From Bacteroidota bacterium (GTDB taxonomy: Bacteria; Bacteroidota; Bacteroidia; Bacteroidales; JAGONC01): a DNA stretch of 64,000 nucleotides. The notes beneath the pieces are model-generated. The model did no database searches, was not told the origin of the DNA, and saw nothing but the letters and a program-made list of their open reading frames with translations. Below are positions 9,765 through 18,342 of the stretch, one piece after another. Made by a program: the position numbers and the translations under genes. The stretch covers positions 16,987-80,986 of the forward strand of contig JAPLDP010000042.1 in NCBI GenBank assembly GCA_026391695.1, given 5' to 3'. Every line of letters starts with the position of its first letter. Within the stretch, counting starts at the first letter, position 1.

Positions 9765-10379
9765 TCACCTGAAATTCAAAGTCAGCGTCATACCGGCAAC
9801 AGGTTGATAACCTGGGAAGAAATTATTTTTCAATCCCGGTTCCACATGCAGGGAGATATCTTCACTGATATCGAAATCCATAAGCTGTGCATCTACGGCT
9901 GCATCCAGTATATTTAGTATATACCAAATCCCGCAGAATATCCATGATAACTCGAGATTCCGAAGATAATAATCCTTTCCGGCCTTTAATTGTTCTGACG
10001 TCAGATATTTATAAATATAATCATTATCAATAGGAGTTGTGTCATTACTAACCTTCCAGATATATGCTTCCTTGAATTTTTTATATTCGAACGAATTCTG
10101 ACTGATAAAATAGGCAAATGCCCCAAAACCAGCATAAATGATAGGTATTTTCCAATACTTTTTATTATAGGCCTGTCCCAATCCAGGTAAAACAGATGAA
10201 AATATGGTGGCTTTGCGGGGCGAATGCGATTTTTGCTCCAGTGTATCAGGAGGGTGGATAGTGTCATTTTGTGCAAATGAAACCTGAAATACAAAGCAAA
10301 ACAGCATTATGGTCACAAGCGAATGCACGGTAACGGAATGATAAGTTCCCGATAGGATAGTATAGGGGCAGTATGTCAC
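9765..10379 (-). CDS. DUF5683 membrane protein
   Basis: A 204 aa protein with an N-terminal hydrophobic segment (LVTIMLFCFVFQVSFA, signal peptide or anchor) and a core RKATIFSSVLPGLGQAYNKK followed by helices around IIYAGFGAFAYFIS and LSWIFCGIWYILNILDAAVDA. The LPGLGQ-Y pattern and DAxxxA helix are typical of DUF5683, a Bacteroidota family of unknown function. It lies 6 bp after parB on the same strand, the usual place for this family. Initiation may be at this ATG or slightly further downstream, since the first 14 residues before the hydrophobic core are unusual. Confidence 0.8.
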   Translation of the reverse strand: MTYCPYTILSGTYHSVTVHSLVTIMLFCFVFQVSFAQNDTIHPPDTLEQKSHSPRKATIFSSVLPGLGQAYNKKYWKIPIIYAGFGAFAYFISQNSFEYKKFKEAYIWKVSNDTTPIDNDYIYKYLTSEQLKAGKDYYLRNLELSWIFCGIWYILNILDAAVDAQLMDFDISEDISLHVEPGLKNNFFPGYQPVAGMTLTLNFR

Positions 10380-10385
10380 AGTCTT

Positions 10386-11273
10386 CTATTTTTCAAAGAT
10401 GGATGTGATTCTGTGCAGATCTTCATCATTGCTGAAGGGAATAACGATAGATCCCTTGCCTTTATTATTCCTTTTTATTTCAACAACAGCTGATAGCTTT
10501 TCAGATAATTCCTCTCTGATCTTTTGATATTTGAGTGGCAATGGCGCCGATGATTTTCTGATCTTCTGCATGGGTTGGATGTGCAAGTCCCGGACTATTT
10601 TTTCAACTTCCCTAACTGAGAGGTCTTTATCAATAATGATTCGTACAAGGTATGACTGACTTTCGGGATCCTCAAGATTGATCAAAGCTCTGGCATGCCC
10701 CATGGTGATATGATTATCTCTGATAGCCACCTGAATATCCGGAGGTAAACGTAAAAGCCTGATATAATTGGCAATCGTTGATCGGTTTTTCCCAACTTTT
10801 TCGCTGAGCTGTTCCTGGGTGATGTTGCATTCTTCTATCAGGCGCTGGAAACCGATAGCAATTTCAATCGGATTGAGGTCTTCACGCTGTAAGTTTTCAA
10901 CAAGGATCATTTCAAGCATCTGATGATCATTGGCCACACGGATATATGTGGGTATCTCTGTCATTCCGGCCATCTTTGCTGCTTTAAGTCTTCTTTCCCC
11001 GGATATGAGCTGGTATTTGTCATACCCAAGTTTTCGTACTGTAACAGGTTGTATGAGACCTTGCTGTTTAATGGAATTCATCAGTTCATCAAGGGCTTCC
11101 TCTTCAAACTGGCTGCGCGGCTGAAAGGGATTAGATTCGATGCTGCTGATGGAAATGGTAGCAATGGCACCGACCACATAATTCCCCGACATGTCTTTAA
11201 ATGTGATATCGGTGTCAGGGCTTTCCAATAAGGCACTCAAACCTCTGCCTAGTGCTTTCTTTTTACCTTTCAT
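10386..11273 (-). CDS. parB: Chromosome partitioning protein ParB/Spo0J
   Basis: CTP-dependent clamp that loads on parS sites and spreads to build the partition complex. The N-terminus KKALGRGLSALLES is the ParA-interacting segment. The ParB/Sulfiredoxin-like domain contains IESNPFQPRSQFEEEALDEL and GERRLKAAKMAG (the GERR(L/Y)RA nucleotide box). The helix-turn-helix is at about 150-200 (TQEQLSEKVGKNRSTIANYI), and a C-terminal dimerisation segment follows. Length is 295 aa, normal. It is 22 bp after parA. I found no perfect parS consensus in the window. Confidence 0.96.
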   Translation of the reverse strand: MKGKKKALGRGLSALLESPDTDITFKDMSGNYVVGAIATISISSIESNPFQPRSQFEEEALDELMNSIKQQGLIQPVTVRKLGYDKYQLISGERRLKAAKMAGMTEIPTYIRVANDHQMLEMILVENLQREDLNPIEIAIGFQRLIEECNITQEQLSEKVGKNRSTIANYIRLLRLPPDIQVAIRDNHITMGHARALINLEDPESQSYLVRIIIDKDLSVREVEKIVRDLHIQPMQKIRKSSAPLPLKYQKIREELSEKLSAVVEIKRNNKGKGSIVIPFSNDEDLHRITSIFEK

Positions 11274-11295
11274 TCCATATGGATTAAAGTCAGAA

Positions 11296-12075
11296 TCAAT
11301 TTACTCTGGTCATGTTGTTTTTCTGAAGGATCTCACGGGCCAGATTGAGGTAATTTATTGCGCCTGTGCTGCTTGCATCATGCATGATAATGGTCTCACC
11401 AAAACTTGGTGCTTCACCCAAACGGGTATTCCTGTTGATGATCGTTTCAAAAACCATTTGCTGGAAATGCGTTTTAACCTCTTCCACCACTTGGTTGGCT
11501 AAACGTAATCGGCTGTCGTACATCGTTAAAAGTATCCCTTCAATATCCAGTTCAGGATTTAGCCGTGTCTGAACTATTTTAATAGTGTTAAGCAACTTCC
11601 CCAATCCTTCCAAAGCAAAATATTCACACTGAATAGGTATAATCACCGAGTCGGATGCCGTCAGGGCATTCACTGTGATCAATCCCAGTGATGGAGAACA
11701 ATCGATAAATATAAAATTATAATTATTCCGTATCTTGCTGATCACGCGGCGCATCATTTTCTCGCGGTTTGGCAGGTTGATCATTTCTATTTCAGCTCCG
11801 ACAAGATCAATGTGGGCAGGAAGAATATCCATGTTAGGAGTAGACGTATTCAGAATAATGTTTGCAGGATCAACGTCATCAATAATACATTCATATATGC
11901 TGGTTTTAATGTTTTTAGGATTAAAACCGACACCGGAGGTTGCATTGGACTGAGGATCTGCATCAATGAGGAGTGTTTTGTATTCAAGAACAGCCAGGCT
12001 GGCACAAATATTTATAGCCGTTGTCGTTTTTCCAACACCACCTTTCTGATTGGCAATGGCAATAACCTTTCCCAT
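11296..12075 (-). CDS. parA: Chromosome partitioning ATPase ParA/Soj
   Basis: Deviant Walker A ATPase that moves and segregates origin regions with ParB. The P-loop KGGVGKTTTAIN sits at residues 11-22, with the signature lysine of the ParA/MinD family. Walker A' DADPQSNAT is near 39 and Walker B IFIDCSPSLG near 120. It begins MGKVIAIANQKGG. At 259 aa it is a chromosomal Soj-type ParA without an N-terminal DNA-binding extension. First gene of the parA-parB-DUF5683 run, preceded by a TATTTTTG box and by the terminator of the PUR gene. Confidence 0.97.
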   Translation of the reverse strand: MGKVIAIANQKGGVGKTTTAINICASLAVLEYKTLLIDADPQSNATSGVGFNPKNIKTSIYECIIDDVDPANIILNTSTPNMDILPAHIDLVGAEIEMINLPNREKMMRRVISKIRNNYNFIFIDCSPSLGLITVNALTASDSVIIPIQCEYFALEGLGKLLNTIKIVQTRLNPELDIEGILLTMYDSRLRLANQVVEEVKTHFQQMVFETIINRNTRLGEAPSFGETIIMHDASSTGAINYLNLAREILQKNNMTRVN

Positions 12076-12097
12076 AAATGTTTATTCAAAGAGGTTG

Positions 12098-12105
12098 CAA
12101 AAATA
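12098..12105 (-). promoter_or_regulatory. -7 element before parA
   Basis: On the minus strand TATTTTTG, a match to TAnnTTTG, 22 bases before the parA ATG. It lies just downstream of the PUR-gene terminator, so parA probably has its own promoter. Confidence 0.4.
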
Positions 12106-12109
12106 ACGA

Positions 12110-12137
12110 AAAAAGCTGTCCTTGGGGACAGCTTTTT
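12110..12137 (-). terminator. Perfect stem-loop terminator after the PUR gene
   Basis: A perfect 12 bp inverted repeat (AAAAAGCTGTCC with GGACAGCTTTTT) around a 4-base loop. It reads as a Rho-independent terminator on either strand. It lies 3' of the PUR/DUF3276 gene and upstream of parA, so its main job is probably to end the PUR transcript. Confidence 0.85.
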
Positions 12138-12155
12138 GTAATATTTTACTAACCA

Positions 12156-12551
12156 TTACTTATCCTGAACATCCGAATCAAGATCTTCGAATTCAACCTG
12201 AGTATGTTTTTTGCTCAGATCTTCAATAGATTCTTCCGGAAGGGCGCTTTCATTAGTTTCCACCAGCTCATCAACAGGTATTTCGGGGATTTTACCGGTT
12301 TCAATAAATTCAATTACATCTTTCAATCCATTCTGGAATTTTTCAAAGTCCTCTTTATAGAGAAAAAGTTTATGCTTTTCGTAAAAGAACTTTCCCTGAT
12401 CATTGTTAAATTTTCTCTTACTCTCAGTGATCGTGATATAGTATTCATTTGAACGCGTTGCTTTGACATCAAAAAAATACGTCCGCTTTCCCGCTCTGAC
12501 AGCCTTCGAAAAAATTTCGTCCTGTCTATCCTTGTTTTCTAACTCTTCCAT
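12156..12551 (-). CDS. PUR-alpha-like nucleic-acid-binding protein (DUF3276)
   Basis: About 131 aa with one PUR repeat: residues 10-75 contain IFSKAVRAGKRTYFFDVKAT, then EYYITITESKR and KHKLFLYKEDFEKF. The Bacteroidota PUR family binds single-stranded DNA/RNA; its cellular role is not settled. A Glu/Asp-rich C-terminal tail follows. I start it at ATG 12551, preceded by GGAAAAG, because the upstream in-frame ATG (12590) would lie before the predicted promoter. It is monocistronic, between its own -7 box and a strong terminator. Confidence 0.88.
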   Translation of the reverse strand: MEELENKDRQDEIFSKAVRAGKRTYFFDVKATRSNEYYITITESKRKFNNDQGKFFYEKHKLFLYKEDFEKFQNGLKDVIEFIETGKIPEIPVDELVETNESALPEESIEDLSKKHTQVEFEDLDSDVQDK

Positions 12552-12579
12552 GATCTTTTCCTTTTTGGTTATTTCAACA

Positions 12580-12587
12580 CAAAAATA
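12580..12587 (-). promoter_or_regulatory. -7 element before PUR gene
   Basis: TATTTTTG on the minus strand, 29 bases before the chosen ATG at 12551. Its position argues against starting the gene at 12590. Confidence 0.45.
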
Positions 12588-12679
12588 CATAATAATGTTT
12601 TAATTAATTGCAACACTTCTCATTTAATTTATTGGGCAAAGGCTCGACAGAAGAAAGTAATACATTTTAAAAAAAATGT

Positions 12680-12687
12680 TAAATTTG
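12680..12687 (+). promoter_or_regulatory. -7 element before nusB
   Basis: TAAATTTG, exact TAnnTTTG match, 37 bases upstream of the nusB ATG and divergent from the PUR promoter. Confidence 0.5.
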
Positions 12688-12723
12688 CAGCCTGTCCATT
12701 TAACCATTGTTCATTAGGTAGAT

Positions 12724-13677
12724 ATGCTTAGCCGTCGGCAACTCCGTATTAAAGTATTGCAGGCCATTTATGCCTATATTCAGTTGGAGAATAATGACCT
12801 GGCACTCGGTGAAAAGGAATTGATGCGGAGCATTAATAAACTCCAGGAATTGTTTATTTATCAGCTTTCTTTTATTATTGAGATCTTTGATTTTGCGCGG
12901 AAAATGATTGAACAGGGCAAACTTAAGATGCTGCCTGCGGATGAGGATATTAATCCTAACACAAAATTTATTGATAACAAGGTCATCAGTCAGTTCATCA
13001 TCAACCGCGATTATAACAAAAAGACTGACCAGTTAAAAATTTCCTGGAAGGACGAGGAGGAAATGGTAAGAAGAGTTTTTCAAAGCATTCGCCAAAGCCA
13101 GGAATACAAAGAATATATGGAGAGTGAACAGCACAGTTATCAGGAAGACAAGGATATCCTGCTTGAGCTGTTCAGGAAATATATTATCCCTTACGAAAGC
13201 CTTGAAGGATATTACGAAGAGAAAAGTATTTACTGGGCCAGTGATTATCCTGTGATCAATATCCATGTCATAAAATGCATCAAAGATGTTGATGAAACAT
13301 GGAATGAACATAGCTTTTTACCTTCCTCTCGCGATGAGGATAATGAAGATGAGGCGTTGGATTTTGCACGGCAACTTTTTTTGAAGACTATCTTAAAGGG
13401 GAATGAATATGAAAAAATGATTGCCGAAAAAGCATTGAACTGGGAATCGGAAAGGATAGCCCTTCTGGATATGATATTACTTAAAATGGCTATCTCGGAG
13501 ATTATTGATTTTCCTTCGATACCCATCAAGGTCTCATTTAATGAATACATCGAAATTTCCAAGGAATATAGTACTCCTAAGAGCAAAGTTTTTATAAATG
13601 GTATACTCGATAAGCTGATCGCAGAACTCCGTGAAAAGAATATGATACACAAGTCGGGCAGAGGCTTGGTGGAATGA
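12724..13677 (+). CDS. nusB: Transcription antitermination protein NusB (long Bacteroidota form)
   Basis: RNA-binding factor of the rRNA antitermination complex with NusE/S10. The N-terminus SRRQLRIKVLQAIYAYIQ is the NusB opening, but about 120-170 residues of extra helical, charged sequence precede the canonical C-terminal half, where KMAISEIIDFPSIPIKVSFNEYIEISK and FINGILDKL give the conserved NusB helices. Length is 317 aa against about 140 in E. coli; long forms are common in this phylum. It leads the nusB-DUF1573-yajC-coaE series. Confidence 0.92.
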   Translation: MLSRRQLRIKVLQAIYAYIQLENNDLALGEKELMRSINKLQELFIYQLSFIIEIFDFARKMIEQGKLKMLPADEDINPNTKFIDNKVISQFIINRDYNKKTDQLKISWKDEEEMVRRVFQSIRQSQEYKEYMESEQHSYQEDKDILLELFRKYIIPYESLEGYYEEKSIYWASDYPVINIHVIKCIKDVDETWNEHSFLPSSRDEDNEDEALDFARQLFLKTILKGNEYEKMIAEKALNWESERIALLDMILLKMAISEIIDFPSIPIKVSFNEYIEISKEYSTPKSKVFINGILDKLIAELREKNMIHKSGRGLVE

Positions 13678-13687
13678 TAATAATTCC

Positions 13688-13695
13688 TATTTTTG
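13688..13695 (+). promoter_or_regulatory. -7 element before DUF1573 gene
   Basis: TATTTTTG between nusB and the DUF1573 gene, 20 bases before the ATG at 13715; a likely internal promoter. Confidence 0.35.
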
Positions 13696-13714
13696 TGAGT
13701 AGATATTTTCCCGT

Positions 13715-14191
13715 ATGCGACAGAATCTGATTATTTATATACTTTTGTCCGCAGCGCTGATAGGTCTTGATTTATCCGGATGTAAATCGCCGGATGAAAA
13801 TAGTAATATTTCTACACATATTGTTCAGAATCCTAATACTGCTGAAGGGAAAATAGATAAAACAATGTTACCGGAATTTCAGTTTAATATGGAAGAGCAT
13901 GATTTTGGGAAGATCATTGAAGGTGAAATCGTGACCTATGCATTCAAATTCACAAATGTTGGTAAGGTTGATTTATTGATATCATCAGTCAGTACATCAT
14001 GTGGATGCACTGTTTCGAAATTTCCCAAAGATCCAATCAGGCCCGGAGAAGAAGGATATGTTGAAGCAACTTTCAATAGTGAGGGAAGGGGTGGATTCCA
14101 GAATAAAACCATTACTGTGGTGGCTAATACACAACCTAATCACAGGACTTTACGAATAAAAGCTCAAGTCGTGACACCAGAATCGAAATAA
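13715..14191 (+). CDS. DUF1573 lipoprotein
   Basis: A 158 aa protein with a lipoprotein signal peptide (hydrophobic stretch then LSGC, Cys at about residue 23). The DUF1573 Ig-like domain follows: EEHDFGKIIEGE, TFKFTNVG-type strand (YAFKFTNVGKVDLLI), and the family signature STSCGCTVSKFPKDPIRPGEEG. It is probably held in the outer membrane or periplasm. The function of the family is not established; it resembles ASPM/SPD-2/Hydin beta domains. It lies between nusB and yajC, as in many Bacteroidota. Confidence 0.88.
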   Translation: MRQNLIIYILLSAALIGLDLSGCKSPDENSNISTHIVQNPNTAEGKIDKTMLPEFQFNMEEHDFGKIIEGEIVTYAFKFTNVGKVDLLISSVSTSCGCTVSKFPKDPIRPGEEGYVEATFNSEGRGGFQNKTITVVANTQPNHRTLRIKAQVVTPESK

Positions 14192-14205
14192 TCCTTTTAT
14201 AGTAT

Positions 14206-14213
14206 TAATTTTG
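14206..14213 (+). promoter_or_regulatory. -7 element before yajC
   Basis: TAATTTTG, 16 bases before the yajC ATG; possible internal promoter within the nusB-coaE run. Confidence 0.3.
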
Positions 14214-14228
14214 TTAAATTAACTGAAC

Positions 14229-14558
14229 ATGAATAATTTGATGTACATCATCCTAATGACTCAACCTGCTGCAGGTCAGAAAGGGAGTGGATACAGTTCT
14301 TTGATTTTCCTCGCTTTGATCATCGTCGTTTTTTATTTTTTCTTCATTCGTCCACAGATGAAGAAAACCAAGGACCAGAAAAAGTTTAGGGAAGCGTTAA
14401 AAAAATTCGATAAGGTCATCACTATTGGTGGTCTCCATGGGAAAATTGTTGAAGTGCGTGATACGACTTTTATCATCGAAGTTGAAGGCACTCGCCTGAA
14501 AGTTGAGAAGACAGCTATAGCCTCCGGTGAACCTGGACAGGCCGAAGAAAATAAATAG
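14229..14558 (+). CDS. yajC: Sec translocon accessory protein YajC
   Basis: A 109 aa protein with one membrane helix at about 23-40 (SLIFLALIIVVFYFFFIRPQ), the FIRPQMKKTK motif right after it, and the soluble segment VITIGGLHGKIVEVRDTTFIIEVEGTRLKV typical of YajC. It associates with SecDF in the inner membrane. Its location after DUF1573 is the usual one for the phylum. Confidence 0.95.
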   Translation: MNNLMYIILMTQPAAGQKGSGYSSLIFLALIIVVFYFFFIRPQMKKTKDQKKFREALKKFDKVITIGGLHGKIVEVRDTTFIIEVEGTRLKVEKTAIASGEPGQAEENK

Positions 14559-14639
14559 TATTTCTGGATTTGATCTTCTTCTTCTTAGTAAAAGATCCGG
14601 AAACTCTCTATTTCGTCTTCCACGATAAAACACCAGGCC

Positions 14640-15239
14640 ATGATTAAGGTCGGATTAACAGGTAGCATAGGAAGTGGAAAGACCCTTGTCACCAGGATAT
14701 TCCGTATAATGGGTGTCAGTATTTATCACGCTGATATTGAGGCAAGAAAGTTCCTTTTACAGGATGCTGTCAGAAAACTGGTGACAGATCAAATTGATGG
14801 CGATTTTAATGATAAGAATAATAATATCATTCCTGGAAAACTTGCCGGTATCGTTTTCACAAATCCACAGGCTCTTGTAGTTTTGAATGACATTTTGCAT
14901 CCTCTTGTTAAAAGTGATCTCACCCATTGGCTTAATTCCCGAATAAAGGAGCCTTACGCGATTTGCGAAGCAGCTATCCTGTTCGAGAGTGGTTTTTATA
15001 AGGAGTTTGACAAAATCATCTCTGTTGATGCTCCTGATGAACTGCGTCTATTGCGTGTGATGCAGCGAGATGGCATGACCAGGAAGGAAATACTCAACAG
15101 GATGCAAAATCAGTTGAGCGGTCGTGAAAAAGTTCAACGGGCTGACTTCGTCATCATTAATGATGAAAGACATATGCTTATCCCTCAAGTGCTCAAAATT
15201 CACCAGATGTTGATGAAATTGGCAGGAAGTGAACAATGA
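14640..15239 (+). CDS. coaE: Dephospho-CoA kinase
   Basis: Phosphorylates the ribose 3'-OH of dephospho-CoA, the last step of coenzyme A synthesis. The P-loop GLTGSIGSGKT is at 5-15, DIEARKFL follows near 34, and the lid and adenine-binding parts include VSVDAPDELRLLRVMQRDG and adjacent basic residues. Length is 199 aa, normal. Its stop codon is built from a CAATGAT heptad array that continues downstream. The CdaR/YbbR-like gene I would expect between yajC and coaE in this phylum is missing; only 81 bp separate them. Confidence 0.94.
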   Translation: MIKVGLTGSIGSGKTLVTRIFRIMGVSIYHADIEARKFLLQDAVRKLVTDQIDGDFNDKNNNIIPGKLAGIVFTNPQALVVLNDILHPLVKSDLTHWLNSRIKEPYAICEAAILFESGFYKEFDKIISVDAPDELRLLRVMQRDGMTRKEILNRMQNQLSGREKVQRADFVIINDERHMLIPQVLKIHQMLMKLAGSEQ

Positions 15240-15280
15240 TCAATGAACAATGATCAATGATCAGTGAGCAATGATCAATA
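15234..15280 (+). repeat. CAATGAT heptad tandem array at the 3' end of coaE
   Basis: About six consecutive 7-base units close to CAATGAT (variants CAATGAA and CAGTGAG). The coaE stop TGA is within the first unit. Because 7 is not a multiple of 3, successive units place TGA in all three frames. Confidence 0.8.
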
Positions 15281-15340
15281 AGGTAATGACCTTTTTGTAA
15301 GATAAAAAAATTGTCGGTCTGAAAGTAAAATTTTAGAAAC

Positions 15341-15874
15341 ATGGAAAATTTAACATTGGGTATCGGCACGCGGATAGTGCATCCGGAATTTGGAGCCGGT
15401 GTGGTTATTCAGGTCTATTCTGATGCTTATGAAATTACATTTATTGACCATGGCACCAAGCAAATATTGAAAAGTTTTCAGGGATTGAAGGTGACGGATT
15501 TCGTGAGCCAGGAGACAGATTTGCTTAGCTATGAAAAGATGGAAAAACGCTTTCTTAATATCATACGGAGATTCTCCGATCTGCAGGAAACGGTTACGAT
15601 GGCAAAAAAATGGATAGGAGGAAGGTTGATCCTGGAACCTGGCGATAAAGACCTGCAGGGAAAAGACATGCCCATCGATATACTGTTTCATAAAATTGTA
15701 ATGATCCGCGACCGCCTCAGGGTCATGGAACAAAAAGTCAACAGCAGTAACCTGCCCGAAGTGGATAAAATCGAAATTCAGCAATACATCACGAGAATTT
15801 ATGGCAGTTTAACTTCCTTTAATGTCCTTTTCGCCGAAAAAGATGATTATTTTATTGGCGATAAGGGCAAATAA
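15341..15874 (+). CDS. Unknown protein with Tudor/SH3-like N-terminus
   Basis: A 177 aa cytoplasmic protein without signal or membrane segments. Residues 5-50 (GIGTRIVHPEFGAGVVIQVY, then YEITFIDHGTKQILKSF) resemble the small SH3/Tudor-like module found at the C-terminus of UvrD/PcrA helicases and in CarD-like proteins. The rest is helical with charged residues (EKRFLNIIRRFSDLQETVTMAKKW). I do not recognise a characterised family. It is probably nucleic-acid- or polymerase-associated, but that is inference from the module only. It is separated from coaE by the repeat array. Confidence 0.7.
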   Translation: MENLTLGIGTRIVHPEFGAGVVIQVYSDAYEITFIDHGTKQILKSFQGLKVTDFVSQETDLLSYEKMEKRFLNIIRRFSDLQETVTMAKKWIGGRLILEPGDKDLQGKDMPIDILFHKIVMIRDRLRVMEQKVNSSNLPEVDKIEIQQYITRIYGSLTSFNVLFAEKDDYFIGDKGK

Positions 15875-15942
15875 ATATAGCATCCAAGAGTACTGTGCCT
15901 TTTGGAACTTTCAATGGCGAAAGGATTTAACTATTATCAAAG

Positions 15943-18333
15943 ATGAGAAATATAATGGTCATATGTATTGTCCTGTTATCGTTTCTGGCTGGACAAAGGA
16001 TTATGTTTGCACAGAAGGATTACCAAATCAAGCCGGTTCCCTTTACAAAAGTCAAAGTCAATGACCGTTTTTGGGCTCCACGGATGAAGATAAATAAAGA
16101 GATCACCATTCCGGTTGCTTTCGAAAAGGCTGAAGAGACAGGGCGCATAAAAAATTTTATGATCGCAGGTGGTATTGAACAGGGCAGTTTTTGTTCACTT
16201 TATCCCTTCGATGATTCGGATGTATATAAAAATATCGAAGGAGCATCTTACTCCCTGCAGGAATTCCCTGATCCTGTTCTTGAGGCCTATCTTGATACAT
16301 TAATCTCTTACATTGCTGCCGCCCAGGAGAAGGATGGCTACCTCTATACCAACCGAACAATTGATTCTATCCACACACATGAAATGGCAGGCAATGAGCG
16401 ATGGGTGAACGAGGAACAGTTCAGTCATGAGCTTTATAATGCCGGTCATCTGTATGAAGCCGCCGTCGCTTTTTATCAGGCCACCGGAAAACGAACATTG
16501 CTGGATGTCGCCTTGAAAAATGCTGACCTGATCGACAAGACCTTTGGATGGGGAAGACTTGAAAAGGTTCCGGGACATCAGGAAATAGAAATAGGTTTAG
16601 TCAAGCTTTACCGATTGACTGGTGAGACTAAATATCTTAGCCTTGCGAAATTCTTTCTCGACAGGCGAGGCCCTGGTGGTGATGAATATGCTCAGATGCA
16701 TAAACGTGTGGTGGATCAGGATGTGGCTGTCGGCCATGCCGTCAGGGCACAGTACATGTATGCTGCAATGGCTGATGTGGCGGCCCTCACAGATGATCAA
16801 TCATATGTTACGGCTCTTGACAAGCTTTGGGATGATGTCGTATTTAAAAAAACCTATATCACCGGAGGACTCGGCGCTGTCGGCGGCAATGAAGGATTCG
16901 GCGATCCTTATGACCTTCCCAATATGACTGCCTATTGCGAAACCTGCGCTGCCATTGCCAATGCCTTATGGAATCAGAGAATGTTTCTTTTAAAAGGTGA
17001 TTCCAAATACTATGATGTGCTCGAGAGGGTTTTGTACAACGGGATCATCTCCGGAGTGTCACTCTCCGGCGACCGGTTTTTTTATCCCAATCCCCTGGCT
17101 TCCATGGGGCAGCATGAACGCAGTCCATGGTTCGGCTGTGCCTGCTGCCCGGTGAATATATCCAGGTTTCTCCCATCTGTGCCAGGTTATATTTATGCAT
17201 ACACCGACAGCAGCATTTATATTAATCTGTTTATCCGGAACTCGGCTGAAATATGCCCTGAAAACGATACGGTGGCTATTTCACAGGAAACCACTTATCC
17301 ATGGGATGGTACAATTAAAATCACCGTTGAACCCAAAAAGCCTCAGTCATTTGAAATGCTGATTCGCATCCCCGGATGGGCCAGGGAACAACCCATTCCA
17401 GGCAACCTATACAGGTTCACTGATAAATATGACCAGCTTATTAAAATGACTTTAAACGGCAAAGAGGTAAATATTATAATGAAAAATGGTTATGCCAGTC
17501 TGCACCGTTTGTGGAATAAAGGTGATATCATCGTACTCAAATTGCCCATGCCCATTCGTATGATTGAAGCAAGTGAAAATGTCACTGCTGATATTGGCCA
17601 TGTCGCTATCGAACGTGGTCCGCTTGTATACTGCGCCGAAGGCATTGATCAGCCCGGACAAAGAGTGATGAACATATTTATCCGGGAGAACGCCATTCTG
17701 CGATCTGAATATAATCCGGAAATGTTAGGCGGCATTATTGTCATTAAAGGGTTTGTTGAAAGTACGGCAAAACTGCCCGGAGATCAAATAGGCATGGCTT
17801 CGCAAAGTCTGCTGGCCATTCCATATTATACCTGGGCAAACCGCGGACCTGGTGAAATGGAGGTTTGGATACCTCAAAGCCAGGATATGACCTTACCTGC
17901 ACCTTTACCTTCAATTGCATCAATGAGCAAAATCTCTGCATCTTCTGTAGTAAAAAATCTGAGGGCTTTAAACGATCAGTATGAACCAGCTAACTCAAAT
18001 GATCATTCCATAATTTACTACCATTGGTGGCCCGAAAAAAACTCCACTGAATGGGTACAATATGATTTCGATAAAGAACAGAAGATTTCATCTTCAAAGG
18101 TCTACTGGTTTGACGATGAAACCGATGGAGAATGCAGGGTGCCTGCCTCCTGGAAGTTGTCGTATAAAGCCGGCGAGGACTGGCTTCCGGTGGAAAATTT
18201 GAATCCATATTCAGTTAATAAAGACCGGTTTAATGTTGTCAATTTTAAAAAAATAAAGACGAGCGCATTACGGCTGGAAGTGCAGTTCCCAAAAGAGTAT
18301 TCAGCAGGGATATTTGAGTGGACCGTTGAGTAA
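15943..18333 (+). CDS. Secreted GH127 beta-L-arabinofuranosidase-like glycoside hydrolase
   Basis: Family GH127 (formerly DUF1680). A signal peptide (IVICIV-type hydrophobic core, ending FAQ) precedes an (alpha/alpha)6-barrel. Zinc ligands and nucleophile match HypBA1 in pattern: Glu333 and Cys335 in YCETCA, then Cys399, Cys401 and Cys402 in FGCACCP, where the middle of the three is the expected nucleophile. A C-terminal beta-rich region of about 120 residues (VQYDFDKEQKISSSKVYWFD) looks like a discoidin-type jelly roll. It probably removes arabinofuranose from plant or algal glycans in the periplasm. No SusCD pair is adjacent, so it is an isolated enzyme here. Confidence 0.9.
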   Translation: MRNIMVICIVLLSFLAGQRIMFAQKDYQIKPVPFTKVKVNDRFWAPRMKINKEITIPVAFEKAEETGRIKNFMIAGGIEQGSFCSLYPFDDSDVYKNIEGASYSLQEFPDPVLEAYLDTLISYIAAAQEKDGYLYTNRTIDSIHTHEMAGNERWVNEEQFSHELYNAGHLYEAAVAFYQATGKRTLLDVALKNADLIDKTFGWGRLEKVPGHQEIEIGLVKLYRLTGETKYLSLAKFFLDRRGPGGDEYAQMHKRVVDQDVAVGHAVRAQYMYAAMADVAALTDDQSYVTALDKLWDDVVFKKTYITGGLGAVGGNEGFGDPYDLPNMTAYCETCAAIANALWNQRMFLLKGDSKYYDVLERVLYNGIISGVSLSGDRFFYPNPLASMGQHERSPWFGCACCPVNISRFLPSVPGYIYAYTDSSIYINLFIRNSAEICPENDTVAISQETTYPWDGTIKITVEPKKPQSFEMLIRIPGWAREQPIPGNLYRFTDKYDQLIKMTLNGKEVNIIMKNGYASLHRLWNKGDIIVLKLPMPIRMIEASENVTADIGHVAIERGPLVYCAEGIDQPGQRVMNIFIRENAILRSEYNPEMLGGIIVIKGFVESTAKLPGDQIGMASQSLLAIPYYTWANRGPGEMEVWIPQSQDMTLPAPLPSIASMSKISASSVVKNLRALNDQYEPANSNDHSIIYYHWWPEKNSTEWVQYDFDKEQKISSSKVYWFDDETDGECRVPASWKLSYKAGEDWLPVENLNPYSVNKDRFNVVNFKKIKTSALRLEVQFPKEYSAGIFEWTVE

Positions 18334-18342
18334 ATTTAATGT

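Noticed and set aside
10386..12075. parS site near parAB
   Set aside because: No sequence close to the TGTTnCACGTGAAACA-type consensus was found by eye; a motif scan is needed.
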